NCBI RefSeq assembly: GCF_950295315.1
Contig: NW_026647189.1
Span: 434,001 to 498,000 of the forward strand
Reading direction: 5' to 3'
Source of the DNA: Erinaceus europaeus
Taxonomy: Eukaryota; Chordata; Mammalia; Eulipotyphla; Erinaceidae
Length of the DNA stretch: 64,000 nt
In this document: positions 48,323-61,519 of the stretch, in pieces
Layout: the number at the start of each line of letters is the position of its first letter
Numbering within the stretch: position 1 is the first letter of the stretch
Notes under the pieces: model-generated
What the model was told of the DNA's origin: nothing
The model's input: the letters and a program-made list of their open reading frames with translations, nothing else
Database searches by the model: none
Program-made: the position numbers and the translations under genes

Positions 48323-51250
48323 GAAGTGAATGACCATCTTCTGGGAAGTATAGGTTTTGAACCTGAAAACTCTGTCTGTCTGTCTCTTAGTCCACAGAAA
48401 GAGCCACTAGTCCAGCCAGATCTCACGCTCAGATGGGGTGTTTTTGCCAGTCAAAGGTCTGCACAGCGCACTAGGGATTGGGCGGCCTGAGACCCAAATG
48501 TTACATTGTAGATGGACTGTTTGCAGTTCTTGCTCCCCAGGACATTGGACTGTCTCAACTCCCTCCCCTACAGCATGAAAAAAAGACTCTTGACAACCTT
48601 GGAGCAACTGGAGTGGGGGCGAGGGGAGCTGTTTGCATGTCTGCACTGCTCATGCCCAGGTGTCTGTGGGGGTCCGTGGCAGAGGCTGTAAGGGGGCTAG
48701 GGGGCAGAAGGAGACTGTTTGAGAGGCAGGCTGCAGGCAGGGGAGCCCAGGAGTGTGTGCAGGGCTGTGTGTGTGGGTGTGGTGGCAGGGCGTTAGGGCA
48801 GGTCCCCCTGCTGGATGGTGAGATGGCAGCTGGGCTGGCCCTGGGCCCTCAGGGCTGAAGGGCAGAAGCAGGGTGGCAGTAAAGTAGCGCAGGGAGGAAC
48901 ACAGTAGATGTTAGTTGGGAGCTGGGGGACAGAGGGTAAGGGGAAAGGGGGCATCCTTGAGGAGGGGTCAGGACTAGAGAGTGGGGGCAGCTGGAGGCAT
49001 GGAAGGTCCCAGGAATCAGGGACTGACAGGAACAGATTCCTACACCCCCCCACTGGATAGAAGCTGCAGAAGCCAGAGCAGCAGCCCTGGCTTGCCTAGG
49101 CCAAGGGCCCTGAGTGAGTCCATCTGAGGATGAGGAAGAGGAGGAGGGGGTGGAGGAGGAGGAGGAGAAAGAGGAGGAGGAAGAGTAGGAAGAGGAGGAG
49201 GAGGAGGCGTAGGAGGAGGAGGAAGGGCAGGAGGGCAGCTGTCAGTAGGCAACGGGATTAATAGAGGCCTCCATTACGGAGGCATGTGTCCAGGCAGGCA
49301 CCCACCAACCCTCAGGGGCAGCTCACGGCACCCAGAGACTTGGTGTGGGTATCTCTGGGGCGGGGACTGTCTGTCAGTCAGCAAGACTGTGTGTCAGTGC
49401 ACATGGTGGGACAGGGGCCTGGCGGACCTTGGTCCCCCGCCCTGGACTGTCAGATGCCAGCCCCATGCCCAGACACACACCAATCTGCACATAGCCCCTT
49501 GGCCCGGCCGACCAGCACCTGCTTTGGCCTGGGGCTCTGGCTCTGGTGGCTGGCCACCACCCCTCAGGTCAAGTTCAGCGTGGGGGTCATGGCTGCTGGT
49601 CAACTGGATGGGCGGGGTCCCCATGGCCTAGCAACCACATGAGCCCTCTGTGATGTCCTAGCCCCTGGCAATCTGTGCTGGCCACACTGGCACTGGGCAG
49701 CCCAACTGCCCTGCCACTAGGTCAGGCAACAGCGCCCAGACGCCTGGGCCCTGGCACAGAGGGACGGAAGGATGGGAAGACAGTGCTGACCGACGAGGGA
49801 CCTCAGGGCTGGCAGCCAAGAGAAGACAGGTGGAGGTGCGCCCGGGATCCTGGGAGCCCAGGCCAGAGCTGCCTGCATGCCTGCCTGCCTTCCTGGATGT
49901 CCGTATGCTGCCTTTGTCCAGGTAGGTTTCTCAGGTCCCCTCCAATCCTGTCCTCTCCTGTCCTCTCCTGTCCTCACCATCCTCTCCCCTCTCCTCTCCT
50001 CCGCACTTTGCTTCTCTCCTTTGTCTGTCCTCTCTTCCAGGTGCCCTGCTCACCAGCTCCAGCACTTGTGATGCTTCTCCAGTGACAGCTGTTCGCAACC
50101 CCTTCCACCCCCTGCCTGCCCCTAATGTGACCCAGCTCACAGGGTCTCCGGCTCATCCCACCCAAACCCACACGCCCCAACACATTCCCTGGTTCAGCCC
50201 CTCTGCCCTATTCAGCCAAACTGGGCCTTTGCAACCTACCTATGCATCGTTGTTTCTCCTCACCATTCAAGGAGAGATCTCCTTTTGTACTTAGCTTGGT
50301 TGACTGGTGGATGGATGGATGGATGGATGGATGGATGGATGGATGGATGGATGGATGTATGAATGGATGGATAGATGTATGGGTGGATGGATGGATGGAT
50401 GGGCAGGTCAATGGATCGGTTTTGTAGAGGCAGAGTACCATATAGGGGTACTGGAGTCCGCTGGTGTCAGATCCCTAGTCAATGTCAAATGTAAAACATT
50501 AATTCATCAATAACAAAAATGAATAAGCACCTAAATAAATAAATAAATAAATAAATATAAAAACTGGGTTAAAAAATACATGGCGTCTTTGCCTTTCTGC
50601 ATATGGAATGCTGTGAGGATCTTAACAAGGAAAGCATTGTCCTGATTAACCCATTTGAAGTCGTGGAATATTTCCTTTTCCTTTTTCTTTTTTTACTTTC
50701 TATTTTCTTGATTATTCACTGGAATAAATAGACAGGAATTGAGAGGGAAGGGAGGTAGAGAGAGTTTGAGACACAGAGAGAGACAACTGCAGCACTTCCG
50801 CACCACTTGTAAAGATTTCCCCTGGCATGTGGGAACCAGGGTGTTGAAGCCCAGTCCTCCTGCATTGTAACATGAGTGCTTAACTGGGTGTGGCACCACC
50901 TGGTACCCTTGATGGGACCCTTTTTTTTAGCAATGAAAAGAAATTCTCGTGGCAAGGTAATCAATAAATGAAGAAGTCAATAAAAGTGCATTTACATTAA
51001 CTCAGTGGAAACACACAGGGACATATACGTCTCTGTTCCCTGTATTACATCTTCATGTATGGATTGATTGCCTCAAGGGGTTATTGCCACAGCTGAGTGC
51101 CTACGCCACGAATAATCCACAGCTCCTGCACTCCATTTGTTCCCCTTCCGCTGCCCTTGTTGCTTGATCACTGTGGTGGTTATTGTTTTTGTTGTTGTTG
51201 TTGTTGTTACTGACCTTGCATCTGACAGACACAAAAGGAGAGAGCAGAGG
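47823..51250 (+). repeat. Array unit 15 (3,428 bp)
   Basis: Landmarks: SINE-B end 47823-47965, poly-T of 30 at 48290-48319, intron-like block 49922-50040, GGAT x12 at 50309-50356, SINE-A 50685-50908, SINE-B from 51068. It differs from unit 14 only in poly-T length as far as I could see. Confidence 0.95.
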
Positions 51251-51714
51251 AAATACAGGGTGGGAGAGAAAGATAGAGCTCCTAAAGACCTGCTTCACCC
51301 TCTGTAAAGCGACTCCCCTGCAGGTGGCGGTCTGGGGGCCAGACCCCAAATCCTTCCACCTGTCCCCTCTATTCGTGAGCGCCACAAGCCCTTAACCCTC
51401 TGAAATACCGCCAAACCTCCCTGGATTTACTTTTGAAGGCAGTATCACCTGCCTCGTTTTGAATCCTCATTATCCTGAGGGTCAGTCCTGATGACAGTGT
51501 CATGACACGACACACGGAGATCTCTGTTATCAGAGAGCACCTGGAACAGCAGCTGGGGCTCTAGTGCCAGGGCAGGAGCAACTCCCCATCCACCTTCCAC
51601 GGAGTCCACCTGCCTGCATTTTGGTCCTTTTCCCTCCAAAAAAGATTTTTCCCTTTTTTCACTTTGAAACAGGCAGGAGACAGGTTACCCAGGCAGGGGG
51701 GAAAAAAATAAAAA

Positions 51715-51748
<34 letters not shown>

Positions 51749-54680
51749 GAAGTGAATGACCATCTTCTGGGAAGTATAGGTTTTGAACCTGAAAACTCTG
51801 TCTGTCTGTCTCTTAGTCCACAGAAAGAGCCACTAGTCCAGCCAGATCTCACGCTCAGATGGGGTGTTTTTGCCAGTCAAAGGTCTGCACAGCGCACTAG
51901 GGATTGGGCGGCCTGAGACCCAAATGTTACATTGTAGATGGACTGTTTGCAGTTCTTGCTCCCCAGGACATTGGACTGTCTCAACTCCCTCCCCTACAGC
52001 ATGAAAAAAAGACTCTTGACAACCTTGGAGCAACTGGAGTGGGGGCGAGGGGAGCTGTTTGCATGTCTGCACTGCTCATGCCCAGGTGTCTGTGGGGGTC
52101 CGTGGCAGAGGCTGTAAGGGGGCTAGGGGGCAGAAGGAGACTGTTTGAGAGGCAGGCTGCAGGCAGGGGAGCCCAGGAGTGTGTGCAGGGCTGTGTGTGT
52201 GGGTGTGGTGGCAGGGCGTTAGGGCAGGTCCCCCTGCTGGATGGTGAGATGGCAGCTGGGCTGGCCCTGGGCCCTCAGGGCTGAAGGGCAGAAGCAGGGT
52301 GGCAGTAAAGTAGCGCAGGGAGGAACACAGTAGATGTTAGTTGGGAGCTGGGGGACAGAGGGTAAGGGGAAAGGGGGCATCCTTGAGGAGGGGTCAGGAC
52401 TAGAGAGTGGGGGCAGCTGGAGGCATGGAAGGTCCCAGGAATCAGGGACTGACAGGAACAGATTCCTACACCCCCCCACTGGATAGAAGCTGCAGAAGCC
52501 AGAGCAGCAGCCCTGGCTTGCCTAGGCCAAGGGCCCTGAGTGAGTCCATCTGAGGATGAGGAAGAGGAGGAGGGGGTGGAGGAGGAGGAGGAGAAAGAGG
52601 AGGAGGAAGAGTAGGAAGAGGAGGAGGAGGAGGCGTAGGAGGAGGAGGAAGGGCAGGAGGGCAGCTGTCAGTAGGCAACGGGATTAATAGAGGCCTCCAT
52701 TACGGAGGCATGTGTCCAGGCAGGCACCCACCAACCCTCAGGGGCAGCTCACGGCACCCAGAGACTTGGTGTGGGTATCTCTGGGGCGGGGACTGTCTGT
52801 CAGTCAGCAAGACTGTGTGTCAGTGCACATGGTGGGACAGGGGCCTGGCGGACCTTGGTCCCCCGCCCTGGACTGTCAGATGCCAGCCCCATGCCCAGAC
52901 ACACACCAATCTGCACATAGCCCCTTGGCCCGGCCGACCAGCACCTGCTTTGGCCTGGGGCTCTGGCTCTGGTGGCTGGCCACCACCCCTCAGGTCAAGT
53001 TCAGCGTGGGGGTCATGGCTGCTGGTCAACTGGATGGGCGGGGTCCCCATGGCCTAGCAACCACATGAGCCCTCTGTGATGTCCTAGCCCCTGGCAATCT
53101 GTGCTGGCCACACTGGCACTGGGCAGCCCAACTGCCCTGCCACTAGGTCAGGCAACAGCGCCCAGACGCCTGGGCCCTGGCACAGAGGGACGGAAGGATG
53201 GGAAGACAGTGCTGACCGACGAGGGACCTCAGGGCTGGCAGCCAAGAGAAGACAGGTGGAGGTGCGCCCGGGATCCTGGGAGCCCAGGCCAGAGCTGCCT
53301 GCATGCCTGCCTGCCTTCCTGGATGTCCGTATGCTGCCTTTGTCCAGGTAGGTTTCTCAGGTCCCCTCCAATCCTGTCCTCTCCTGTCCTCTCCTGTCCT
53401 CACCATCCTCTCCCCTCTCCTCTCCTCCGCACTTTGCTTCTCTCCTTTGTCTGTCCTCTCTTCCAGGTGCCCTGCTCACCAGCTCCAGCACTTGTGATGC
53501 TTCTCCAGTGACAGCTGTTCGCAACCCCTTCCACCCCCTGCCTGCCCCTAATGTGACCCAGCTCACAGGGTCTCCGGCTCATCCCACCCAAACCCACACG
53601 CCCCAACACATTCCCTGGTTCAGCCCCTCTGCCCTATTCAGCCAAACTGGGCCTTTGCAACCTACCTATGCATCGTTGTTTCTCCTCACCATTCAAGGAG
53701 AGATCTCCTTTTGTACTTAGCTTGGTTGACTGGTGGATGGATGGATGGATGGATGGATGGATGGATGGATGGATGGATGGATGGATGTATGAATGGATGG
53801 ATAGATGTATGGGTGGATGGATGGATGGATGGGCAGGTCAATGGATCGGTTTTGTAGAGGCAGAGTACCATATAGGGGTACTGGAGTCCGCTGGTGTCAG
53901 ATCCCTAGTCAATGTCAAATGTAAAACATTAATTCATCAATAACAAAAATGAATAAGCACCTAAATAAATAAATAAATAAATAAATATAAAAACTGGGTT
54001 AAAAAATACATGGCGTCTTTGCCTTTCTGCATATGGAATGCTGTGAGGATCTTAACAAGGAAAGCATTGTCCTGATTAACCCATTTGAAGTCGTGGAATA
54101 TTTCCTTTTCCTTTTTCTTTTTTTACTTTCTATTTTCTTGATTATTCACTGGAATAAATAGACAGGAATTGAGAGGGAAGGGAGGTAGAGAGAGTTTGAG
54201 ACACAGAGAGAGACAACTGCAGCACTTCCGCACCACTTGTAAAGATTTCCCCTGGCATGTGGGAACCAGGGTGTTGAAGCCCAGTCCTCCTGCATTGTAA
54301 CATGAGTGCTTAACTGGGTGTGGCACCACCTGGTACCCTTGATGGGACCCTTTTTTTTAGCAATGAAAAGAAATTCTCGTGGCAAGGTAATCAATAAATG
54401 AAGAAGTCAATAAAAGTGCATTTACATTAACTCAGTGGAAACACACAGGGACATATACGTCTCTGTTCCCTGTATTACATCTTCATGTATGGATTGATTG
54501 CCTCAAGGGGTTATTGCCACAGCTGAGTGCCTACGCCACGAATAATCCACAGCTCCTGCACTCCATTTGTTCCCCTTCCGCTGCCCTTGTTGCTTGATCA
54601 CTGTGGTGGTTATTGTTTTTGTTGTTGTTGTTGTTGTTACTGACCTTGCATCTGACAGACACAAAAGGAGAGAGCAGAGG
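51251..54680 (+). repeat. Array unit 16 (3,430 bp)
   Basis: Landmarks: SINE-B end 51251-51393, poly-T of 28 at 51718-51745, intron-like block 53348-53466, GGAT x13 at 53735-53786 (longest in the array), SINE-A 54115-54338, SINE-B from 54498. Confidence 0.95.
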
Positions 54681-57600
54681 AAATACAGGGTGGGAGAGAA
54701 AGATAGAGCTCCTAAAGACCTGCTTCACCCTCTGTAAAGCGACTCCCCTGCAGGTGGCGGTCTGGGGGCCAGACCCCAAATCCTTCCACCTGTCCCCTCT
54801 ATTCGTGAGCGCCACAAGCCCTTAACCCTCTGAAATACCGCCAAACCTCCCTGGATTTACTTTTGAAGGCAGTATCACCTGCCTCGTTTTGAATCCTCAT
54901 TATCCTGAGGGTCAGTCCTGATGACAGTGTCATGACACGACACACGGAGATCTCTGTTATCAGAGAGCACCTGGAACAGCAGCTGGGGCTCTAGTGCCAG
55001 GGCAGGAGCAACTCCCCATCCACCTTCCACGGAGTCCACCTGCCTGCATTTTGGTCCTTTTCCCTCCAAAAAAGATTTTTCCCTTTTTTCACTTTGAAAC
55101 AGGCAGGAGACAGGTTACCCAGGCAGGGGGGAAAAAAATAAAAAGCCTTTTTTTTTTTTTTTTTTTTTTTTTACCGAAGTGAATGACCATCTTCTGGGAA
55201 GTATAGGTTTTGAACCTGAAAACTCTGTCTGTCTGTCTCTTAGTCCACAGAAAGAGCCACTAGTCCAGCCAGATCTCACGCTCAGATGGGGTGTTTTTGC
55301 CAGTCAAAGGTCTGCACAGCGCACTAGGGATTGGGCGGCCTGAGACCCAAATGTTACATTGTAGATGGACTGTTTGCAGTTCTTGCTCCCCAGGACATTG
55401 GACTGTCTCAACTCCCTCCCCTACAGCATGAAAAAAAGACTCTTGACAACCTTGGAGCAACTGGAGTGGGGGCGAGGGGAGCTGTTTGCATGTCTGCACT
55501 GCTCATGCCCAGGTGTCTGTGGGGGTCCGTGGCAGAGGCTGTAAGGGGGCTAGGGGGCAGAAGGAGACTGTTTGAGAGGCAGGCTGCAGGCAGGGGAGCC
55601 CAGGAGTGTGTGCAGGGCTGTGTGTGTGGGTGTGGTGGCAGGGCGTTAGGGCAGGTCCCCCTGCTGGATGGTGAGATGGCAGCTGGGCTGGCCCTGGGCC
55701 CTCAGGGCTGAAGGGCAGAAGCAGGGTGGCAGTAAAGTAGCGCAGGGAGGAACACAGTAGATGTTAGTTGGGAGCTGGGGGACAGAGGGTAAGGGGAAAG
55801 GGGGCATCCTTGAGGAGGGGTCAGGACTAGAGAGTGGGGGCAGCTGGAGGCATGGAAGGTCCCAGGAATCAGGGACTGACAGGAACAGATTCCTACACCC
55901 CCCCACTGGATAGAAGCTGCAGAAGCCAGAGCAGCAGCCCTGGCTTGCCTAGGCCAAGGGCCCTGAGTGAGTCCATCTGAGGATGAGGAAGAGGAGGAGG
56001 GGGTGGAGGAGGAGGAGGAGAAAGAGGAGGAGGAAGAGTAGGAAGAGGAGGAGGAGGAGGCGTAGGAGGAGGAGGAAGGGCAGGAGGGCAGCTGTCAGTA
56101 GGCAACGGGATTAATAGAGGCCTCCATTACGGAGGCATGTGTCCAGGCAGGCACCCACCAACCCTCAGGGGCAGCTCACGGCACCCAGAGACTTGGTGTG
56201 GGTATCTCTGGGGCGGGGACTGTCTGTCAGTCAGCAAGACTGTGTGTCAGTGCACATGGTGGGACAGGGGCCTGGCGGACCTTGGTCCCCCGCCCTGGAC
56301 TGTCAGATGCCAGCCCCATGCCCAGACACACACCAATCTGCACATAGCCCCTTGGCCCGGCCGACCAGCACCTGCTTTGGCCTGGGGCTCTGGCTCTGGT
56401 GGCTGGCCACCACCCCTCAGGTCAAGTTCAGCGTGGGGGTCATGGCTGCTGGTCAACTGGATGGGCGGGGTCCCCATGGCCTAGCAACCACATGAGCCCT
56501 CTGTGATGTCCTAGCCCCTGGCAATCTGTGCTGGCCACACTGGCACTGGGCAGCCCAACTGCCCTGCCACTAGGTCAGGCAACAGCGCCCAGACGCCTGG
56601 GCCCTGGCACAGAGGGACGGAAGGATGGGAAGACAGTGCTGACCGACGAGGGACCTCAGGGCTGGCAGCCAAGAGAAGACAGGTGGAGGTGCGCCCGGGA
56701 TCCTGGGAGCCCAGGCCAGAGCTGCCTGCATGCCTGCCTGCCTTCCTGGATGTCCGTATGCTGCCTTTGTCCAGGTAGGTTTCTCAGGTCCCCTCCAATC
56801 CTGTCCTCTCCTGTCCTCTCCTGTCCTCACCATCCTCTCCCCTCTCCTCTCCTCCGCACTTTGCTTCTCTCCTTTGTCTGTCCTCTCTTCCAGGTGCCCT
56901 GCTCACCAGCTCCAGCACTTGTGATGCTTCTCCAGTGACAGCTGTTCGCAACCCCTTCCACCCCCTGCCTGCCCCTAATGTGACCCAGCTCACAGGGTCT
57001 CCGGCTCATCCCACCCAAACCCACACGCCCCAACACATTCCCTGGTTCAGCCCCTCTGCCCTATTCAGCCAAACTGGGCCTTTGCAACCTACCTATGCAT
57101 CGTTGTTTCTCCTCACCATTCAAGGAGAGATCTCCTTTTGTACTTAGCTTGGTTGACTGGTGGATGGATGGATGGATGGATGGATGGATGGATGGATGGA
57201 TGGATGTATGAATGGATGGATAGATGTATGGGTGGATGGATGGATGGATGGGCAGGTCAATGGATCGGTTTTGTAGAGGCAGAGTACCATATAGGGGTAC
57301 TGGAGTCCGCTGGTGTCAGATCCCTAGTCAATGTCAAATGTAAAACATTAATTCATCAATAACAAAAATGAATAAGCACCTAAATAAATAAATAAATAAA
57401 TAAATATAAAAACTGGGTTAAAAAATACATGGCGTCTTTGCCTTTCTGCATATGGAATGCTGTGAGGATCTTAACAAGGAAAGCATTGTCCTGATTAACC
57501 CATTTGAAGTCGTGGAATATTTCCTTTTCCTTTTTCTTTTTTTACTTTCTATTTTCTTGATTATTCACTGGAATAAATAGACAGGAATTGAGAGGGAAGG

Positions 57601-58099
57601 GAGGTAGAGAGAGTTTGAGACACAGAGAGAGACAACTGCAGCACTTCCGCACCACTTGTAAAGATTTCCCCTGGCATGTGGGAACCAGGGTGTTGAAGCC
57701 CAGTCCTCCTGCATTGTAACATGAGTGCTTAACTGGGTGTGGCACCACCTGGTACCCTTGATGGGGCACTTTTTTTTAGCAATGAAAAGAAATTCTCGTG
57801 GCAAGGTAATCAATAAATGAAGAAGTCAATAAAAGTGCATTTACATTAACTCAGTGGAAACACACAGGGACATATACGTCTCTGTTCCCTGTATTACATC
57901 TTCATGTATGGATTGATTGCCTCAAGGGGTTATTGCCACAGCTGAGTGCCTACGCCACGAATAATCCACAGCTCCTGCACTCCATTTGTTCCCCTTCCGC
58001 TGCCCTTGTTGCTTGATCACTGTGGTGGTTATTGTTTTTGTTGTTGTTGTTGTTGTTACTGACCTTGCATCTGACAGACACAAAAGGAGAGAGCAGAGG
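54681..58099 (+). repeat. Array unit 17 (3,419 bp)
   Basis: Landmarks: SINE-B end 54681-54823, poly-T of 25 at 55148-55172, intron-like block 56775-56893, GGAT x11 at 57162-57205, SINE-A 57534-57757, SINE-B from 57917. The stretch GATGGGGCACTTTT near 57762 is found only here and in unit 18. Confidence 0.95.
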
Positions 58100-61000
58100 A
58101 AATACAGGGTGGGAGAGAAAGATAGAGCTCCTAAAGACCTGCTTCACCCTCTGTAAAGCGACTCCCCTGCAGGTGGCGGTCTGGGGGCCAGACCCCAAAT
58201 CCTTCCACCTGTCCCCTCTATTCGTGAGCGCCACAAGCCCTTAACCCTCTGAAATACCGCCAAACCTCCCTGGATTTAATTTTGAAGGCAGTATCACCTG
58301 CCTCGTTTTGAATCCTCATTATCCTGAGGGTCAGTCCTGATGACAGTGTCATGACACGACACACGGAGATCTCTGTTATCAGAGAGCACCTGGAACAGCA
58401 GCTGGGGCTCTAGTGCCAGGGCAGGAGCAACTCCCCATCCACCTTCCACGGAGTCCACCTGCCTGCATTTTGGTCCTTTTCCCTCCAAAAAAGATTTTTC
58501 CCTTTTTTCACTTTGAAACAGGCAGGAGACAGGTTACCCAGGCAGGGGGGAAAAAAATAAAAAGCCTTTTTTTTTTTTTTTTTTTTTTTTTTACCGAAGT
58601 GAATGACCATCTTCTGGGAAGTATAGGTTTTGAACCTGAAAACTCTGTCTGTCTGTCTCTTAGTCCACAGAAAGAGCCACTAGTCCAGCCAGATCTCACG
58701 CTCAGATGGGGTGTTTTTGCCAGTCAAAGGTCTGCACAGCGCACTAGGGATTGGGCGGCCTGAGACCCAAATGTTACATTGTAGATGGACTGTTTGCAGT
58801 TCTTGCTCCCCAGGACATTGGACTGTCTCAACTCCCTCCCCTACAGCATGAAAAAAAGACTCTTGACAACCTTGGAGCAACTGGAGTGGGGGCGAGGGGA
58901 GCTGTTTGCATGTCTGCACTGCTCATGCCCAGGTGTCTGTGGGGGTCCGTGGCAGAGGCTGTAAGGGGGCTAGGGGGCAGAAGGAGACTGTTTGAGAGGC
59001 AGGCTGCAGGCAGGGGAGCCCAGGAGTGTGTGCAGGGCTGTGTGTGTGGGTGTGGTGGCAGGGCGTTAGGGCAGGTCCCCCTGCTGGATGGTGAGATGGC
59101 AGCTGGGCTGGCCCTGGGCCCTCAGGGCTGAAGGGCAGAAGCAGGGTGGCAGTAAAGTAGCGCAGGGAGGAACACAGTAGATGTTAGTTGGGAGCTGGGG
59201 GACAGAGGGTAAGGGGAAAGGGGGCATCCTTGAGGAGGGGTCAGGACTAGAGAGTGGGGGCAGCTGGAGGCATGGAAGGTCCCAGGAATCAGGGACTGAC
59301 AGGAACAGATTCCTACACCCCCCCACTGGATAGAAGCTGCAGAAGCCAGAGCAGCAGCCCTGGCTTGCCTAGGCCAAGGGCCCTGAGTGAGTCCATCTGA
59401 GGATGAGGAAGAGGAGGAGGGGGTGGAGGAGGAGGAGGAGAAAGAGGAGGAGGAAGAGTAGGAAGAGGAGGAGGAGGAGGCGTAGGAGGAGGAGGAAGGG
59501 CAGGAGGGCAGCTGTCAGTAGGCAACGGGATTAATAGAGGCCTCCATTACGGAGGCATGTGTCCAGGCAGGCACCCACCAACCCTCAGGGGCAGCTCACG
59601 GCACCCAGAGACTTGGTGTGGGTATCTCTGGGGCGGGGACTGTCTGTCAGTCAGCAAGACTGTGTGTCAGTGCACATGGTGGGACAGGGGCCTGGCGGAC
59701 CTTGGTCCCCCGCCCTGGACTGTCAGATGCCAGCCCCATGCCCAGACACACACCAATCTGCACATAGCCCCTTGGCCCGGCCGACCAGCACCTGCTTTGG
59801 CCTGGGGCTCTGGCTCTGGTGGCTGGCCACCACCCCTCAGGTCAAGTTCAGCGTGGGGGTCATGGCTGCTGGTCAACTGGATGGGCGGGGTCCCCATGGC
59901 CTAGCAACCACATGAGCCCTCTGTGATGTCCTAGCCCCTGGCAATCTGTGCTGGCCACACTGGCACTGGGCAGCCCAACTGCCCTGCCACTAGGTCAGGC
60001 AACAGCGCCCAGACGCCTGGGCCCTGGCACAGAGGGACGGAAGGATGGGAAGACAGTGCTGACCGACGAGGGACCTCAGGGCTGGCAGCCAAGAGAAGAC
60101 AGGTGGAGGTGCGCCCGGGATCCTGGGAGCCCAGGCCAGAGCTGCCTGCATGCCTGCCTGCCTTCCTGGATGTCCGTATGCTGCCTTTGTCCAGGTAGGT
60201 TTCTCAGGTCCCCTCCAATCCTGTCCTCTCCTGTCCTCTCCTGTCCTCACCATCCTCTCCCCTCTCCTCTCCTCCGCACTTTGCTTCTCTCCTTTGTCTG
60301 TCCTCTCTTCCAGGTGCCCTGCTCACCAGCTCCAGCACTTGTGATGCTTCTCCAGTGACAGCTGTTCGCAACCCCTTCCACCCCCTGCCTGCCCCTAATG
60401 TGACCCAGCTCACAGGGTCTCCGGCTCATCCCACCCAAACCCACACGCCCCAACACATTCCCTGGTTCAGCCCCTCTGCCCTATTCAGCCAAACTGGGCC
60501 TTTGCAACCTACCTATGCATCGTTGTTTCTCCTCACCATTCAAGGAGAGATCTCCTTTTGTACTTAGCTTGGTTGACTGGTGGATGGATGGATGGATGGA
60601 TGGATGGATGGATGGATGGATGGATGTATGAATGGATGGATAGATGTATGGGTGGATGGATGGATGGATGGGCAGGTCAATGGATCGGTTTTGTAGAGGC
60701 AGAGTACCATATAGGGGTACTGGAGTCCGCTGGTGTCAGATCCCTAGTCAATGTCAAATGTAAAACATTAATTCATCAATAACAAAAATGAATAAGCACC
60801 TAAATAAATAAATAAATAAATAAATATAAAAACTGGGTTAAAAAATACATGGCGTCTTTGCCTTTCTGCATATGGAATGCTGTGAGGATCTTAACAAGGA
60901 AAGCATTGTCCTGATTAACCCATTTGAAGTCGTGGAATATTTCCTTTTCCTTTTTCTTTTTTTACTTTCTATTTTCTTGATTATTCACTGGAATAAATAG

Positions 61001-61519
61001 ACAGGAATTGAGAGGGAAGGGAGGTAGAGAGAGTTTGAGACACAGAGAGAGACAACTGCAGCACTTCCGCACCACTTGTAAAGATTTCCCCTGGCATGTG
61101 GGAACCAGGGTGTTGAAGCCCAGTCCTCCTGCATTGTAACATGAGTGCTTAACTGGGTGTGGCACCACCTGGTACCCTTGATGGGGCACTTTTTTTTAGC
61201 AATGAAAAGAAATTCTCGTGGCAAGGTAATCAATAAATGAAGAAGTCAATAAAAGTGCATTTACATTAACTCAGTGGAAACACACAGGGACATATACGTC
61301 TCTGTTCCCTGTATTACATCTTCATGTATGGATTGATTGCCTCAAGGGGTTATTGCCACAGCTGAGTGCCTACGCCACGAATAATCCACAGCTCCTGCAC
61401 TCCATTTGTTCCCCTTCCGCTGCCCTTGTTGCTTGATCACTGTGGTGGTTATTGTTTTTGTTGTTGTTGTTGTTGTTACTGACCTTGCATCTGACAGACA
61501 CAAAAGGAGAGAGCAGAGG
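58100..61519 (+). repeat. Array unit 18 (3,420 bp)
   Basis: Landmarks: SINE-B end 58100-58242, poly-T of 26 at 58567-58592, intron-like block 60195-60313, GGAT x11 at 60582-60625, SINE-A 60954-61177, SINE-B from 61337. It has GGATTTAATTTT near 58273, shared only with unit 19, and GGGGCACTTTT near 61183, shared only with unit 17. Confidence 0.95.
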
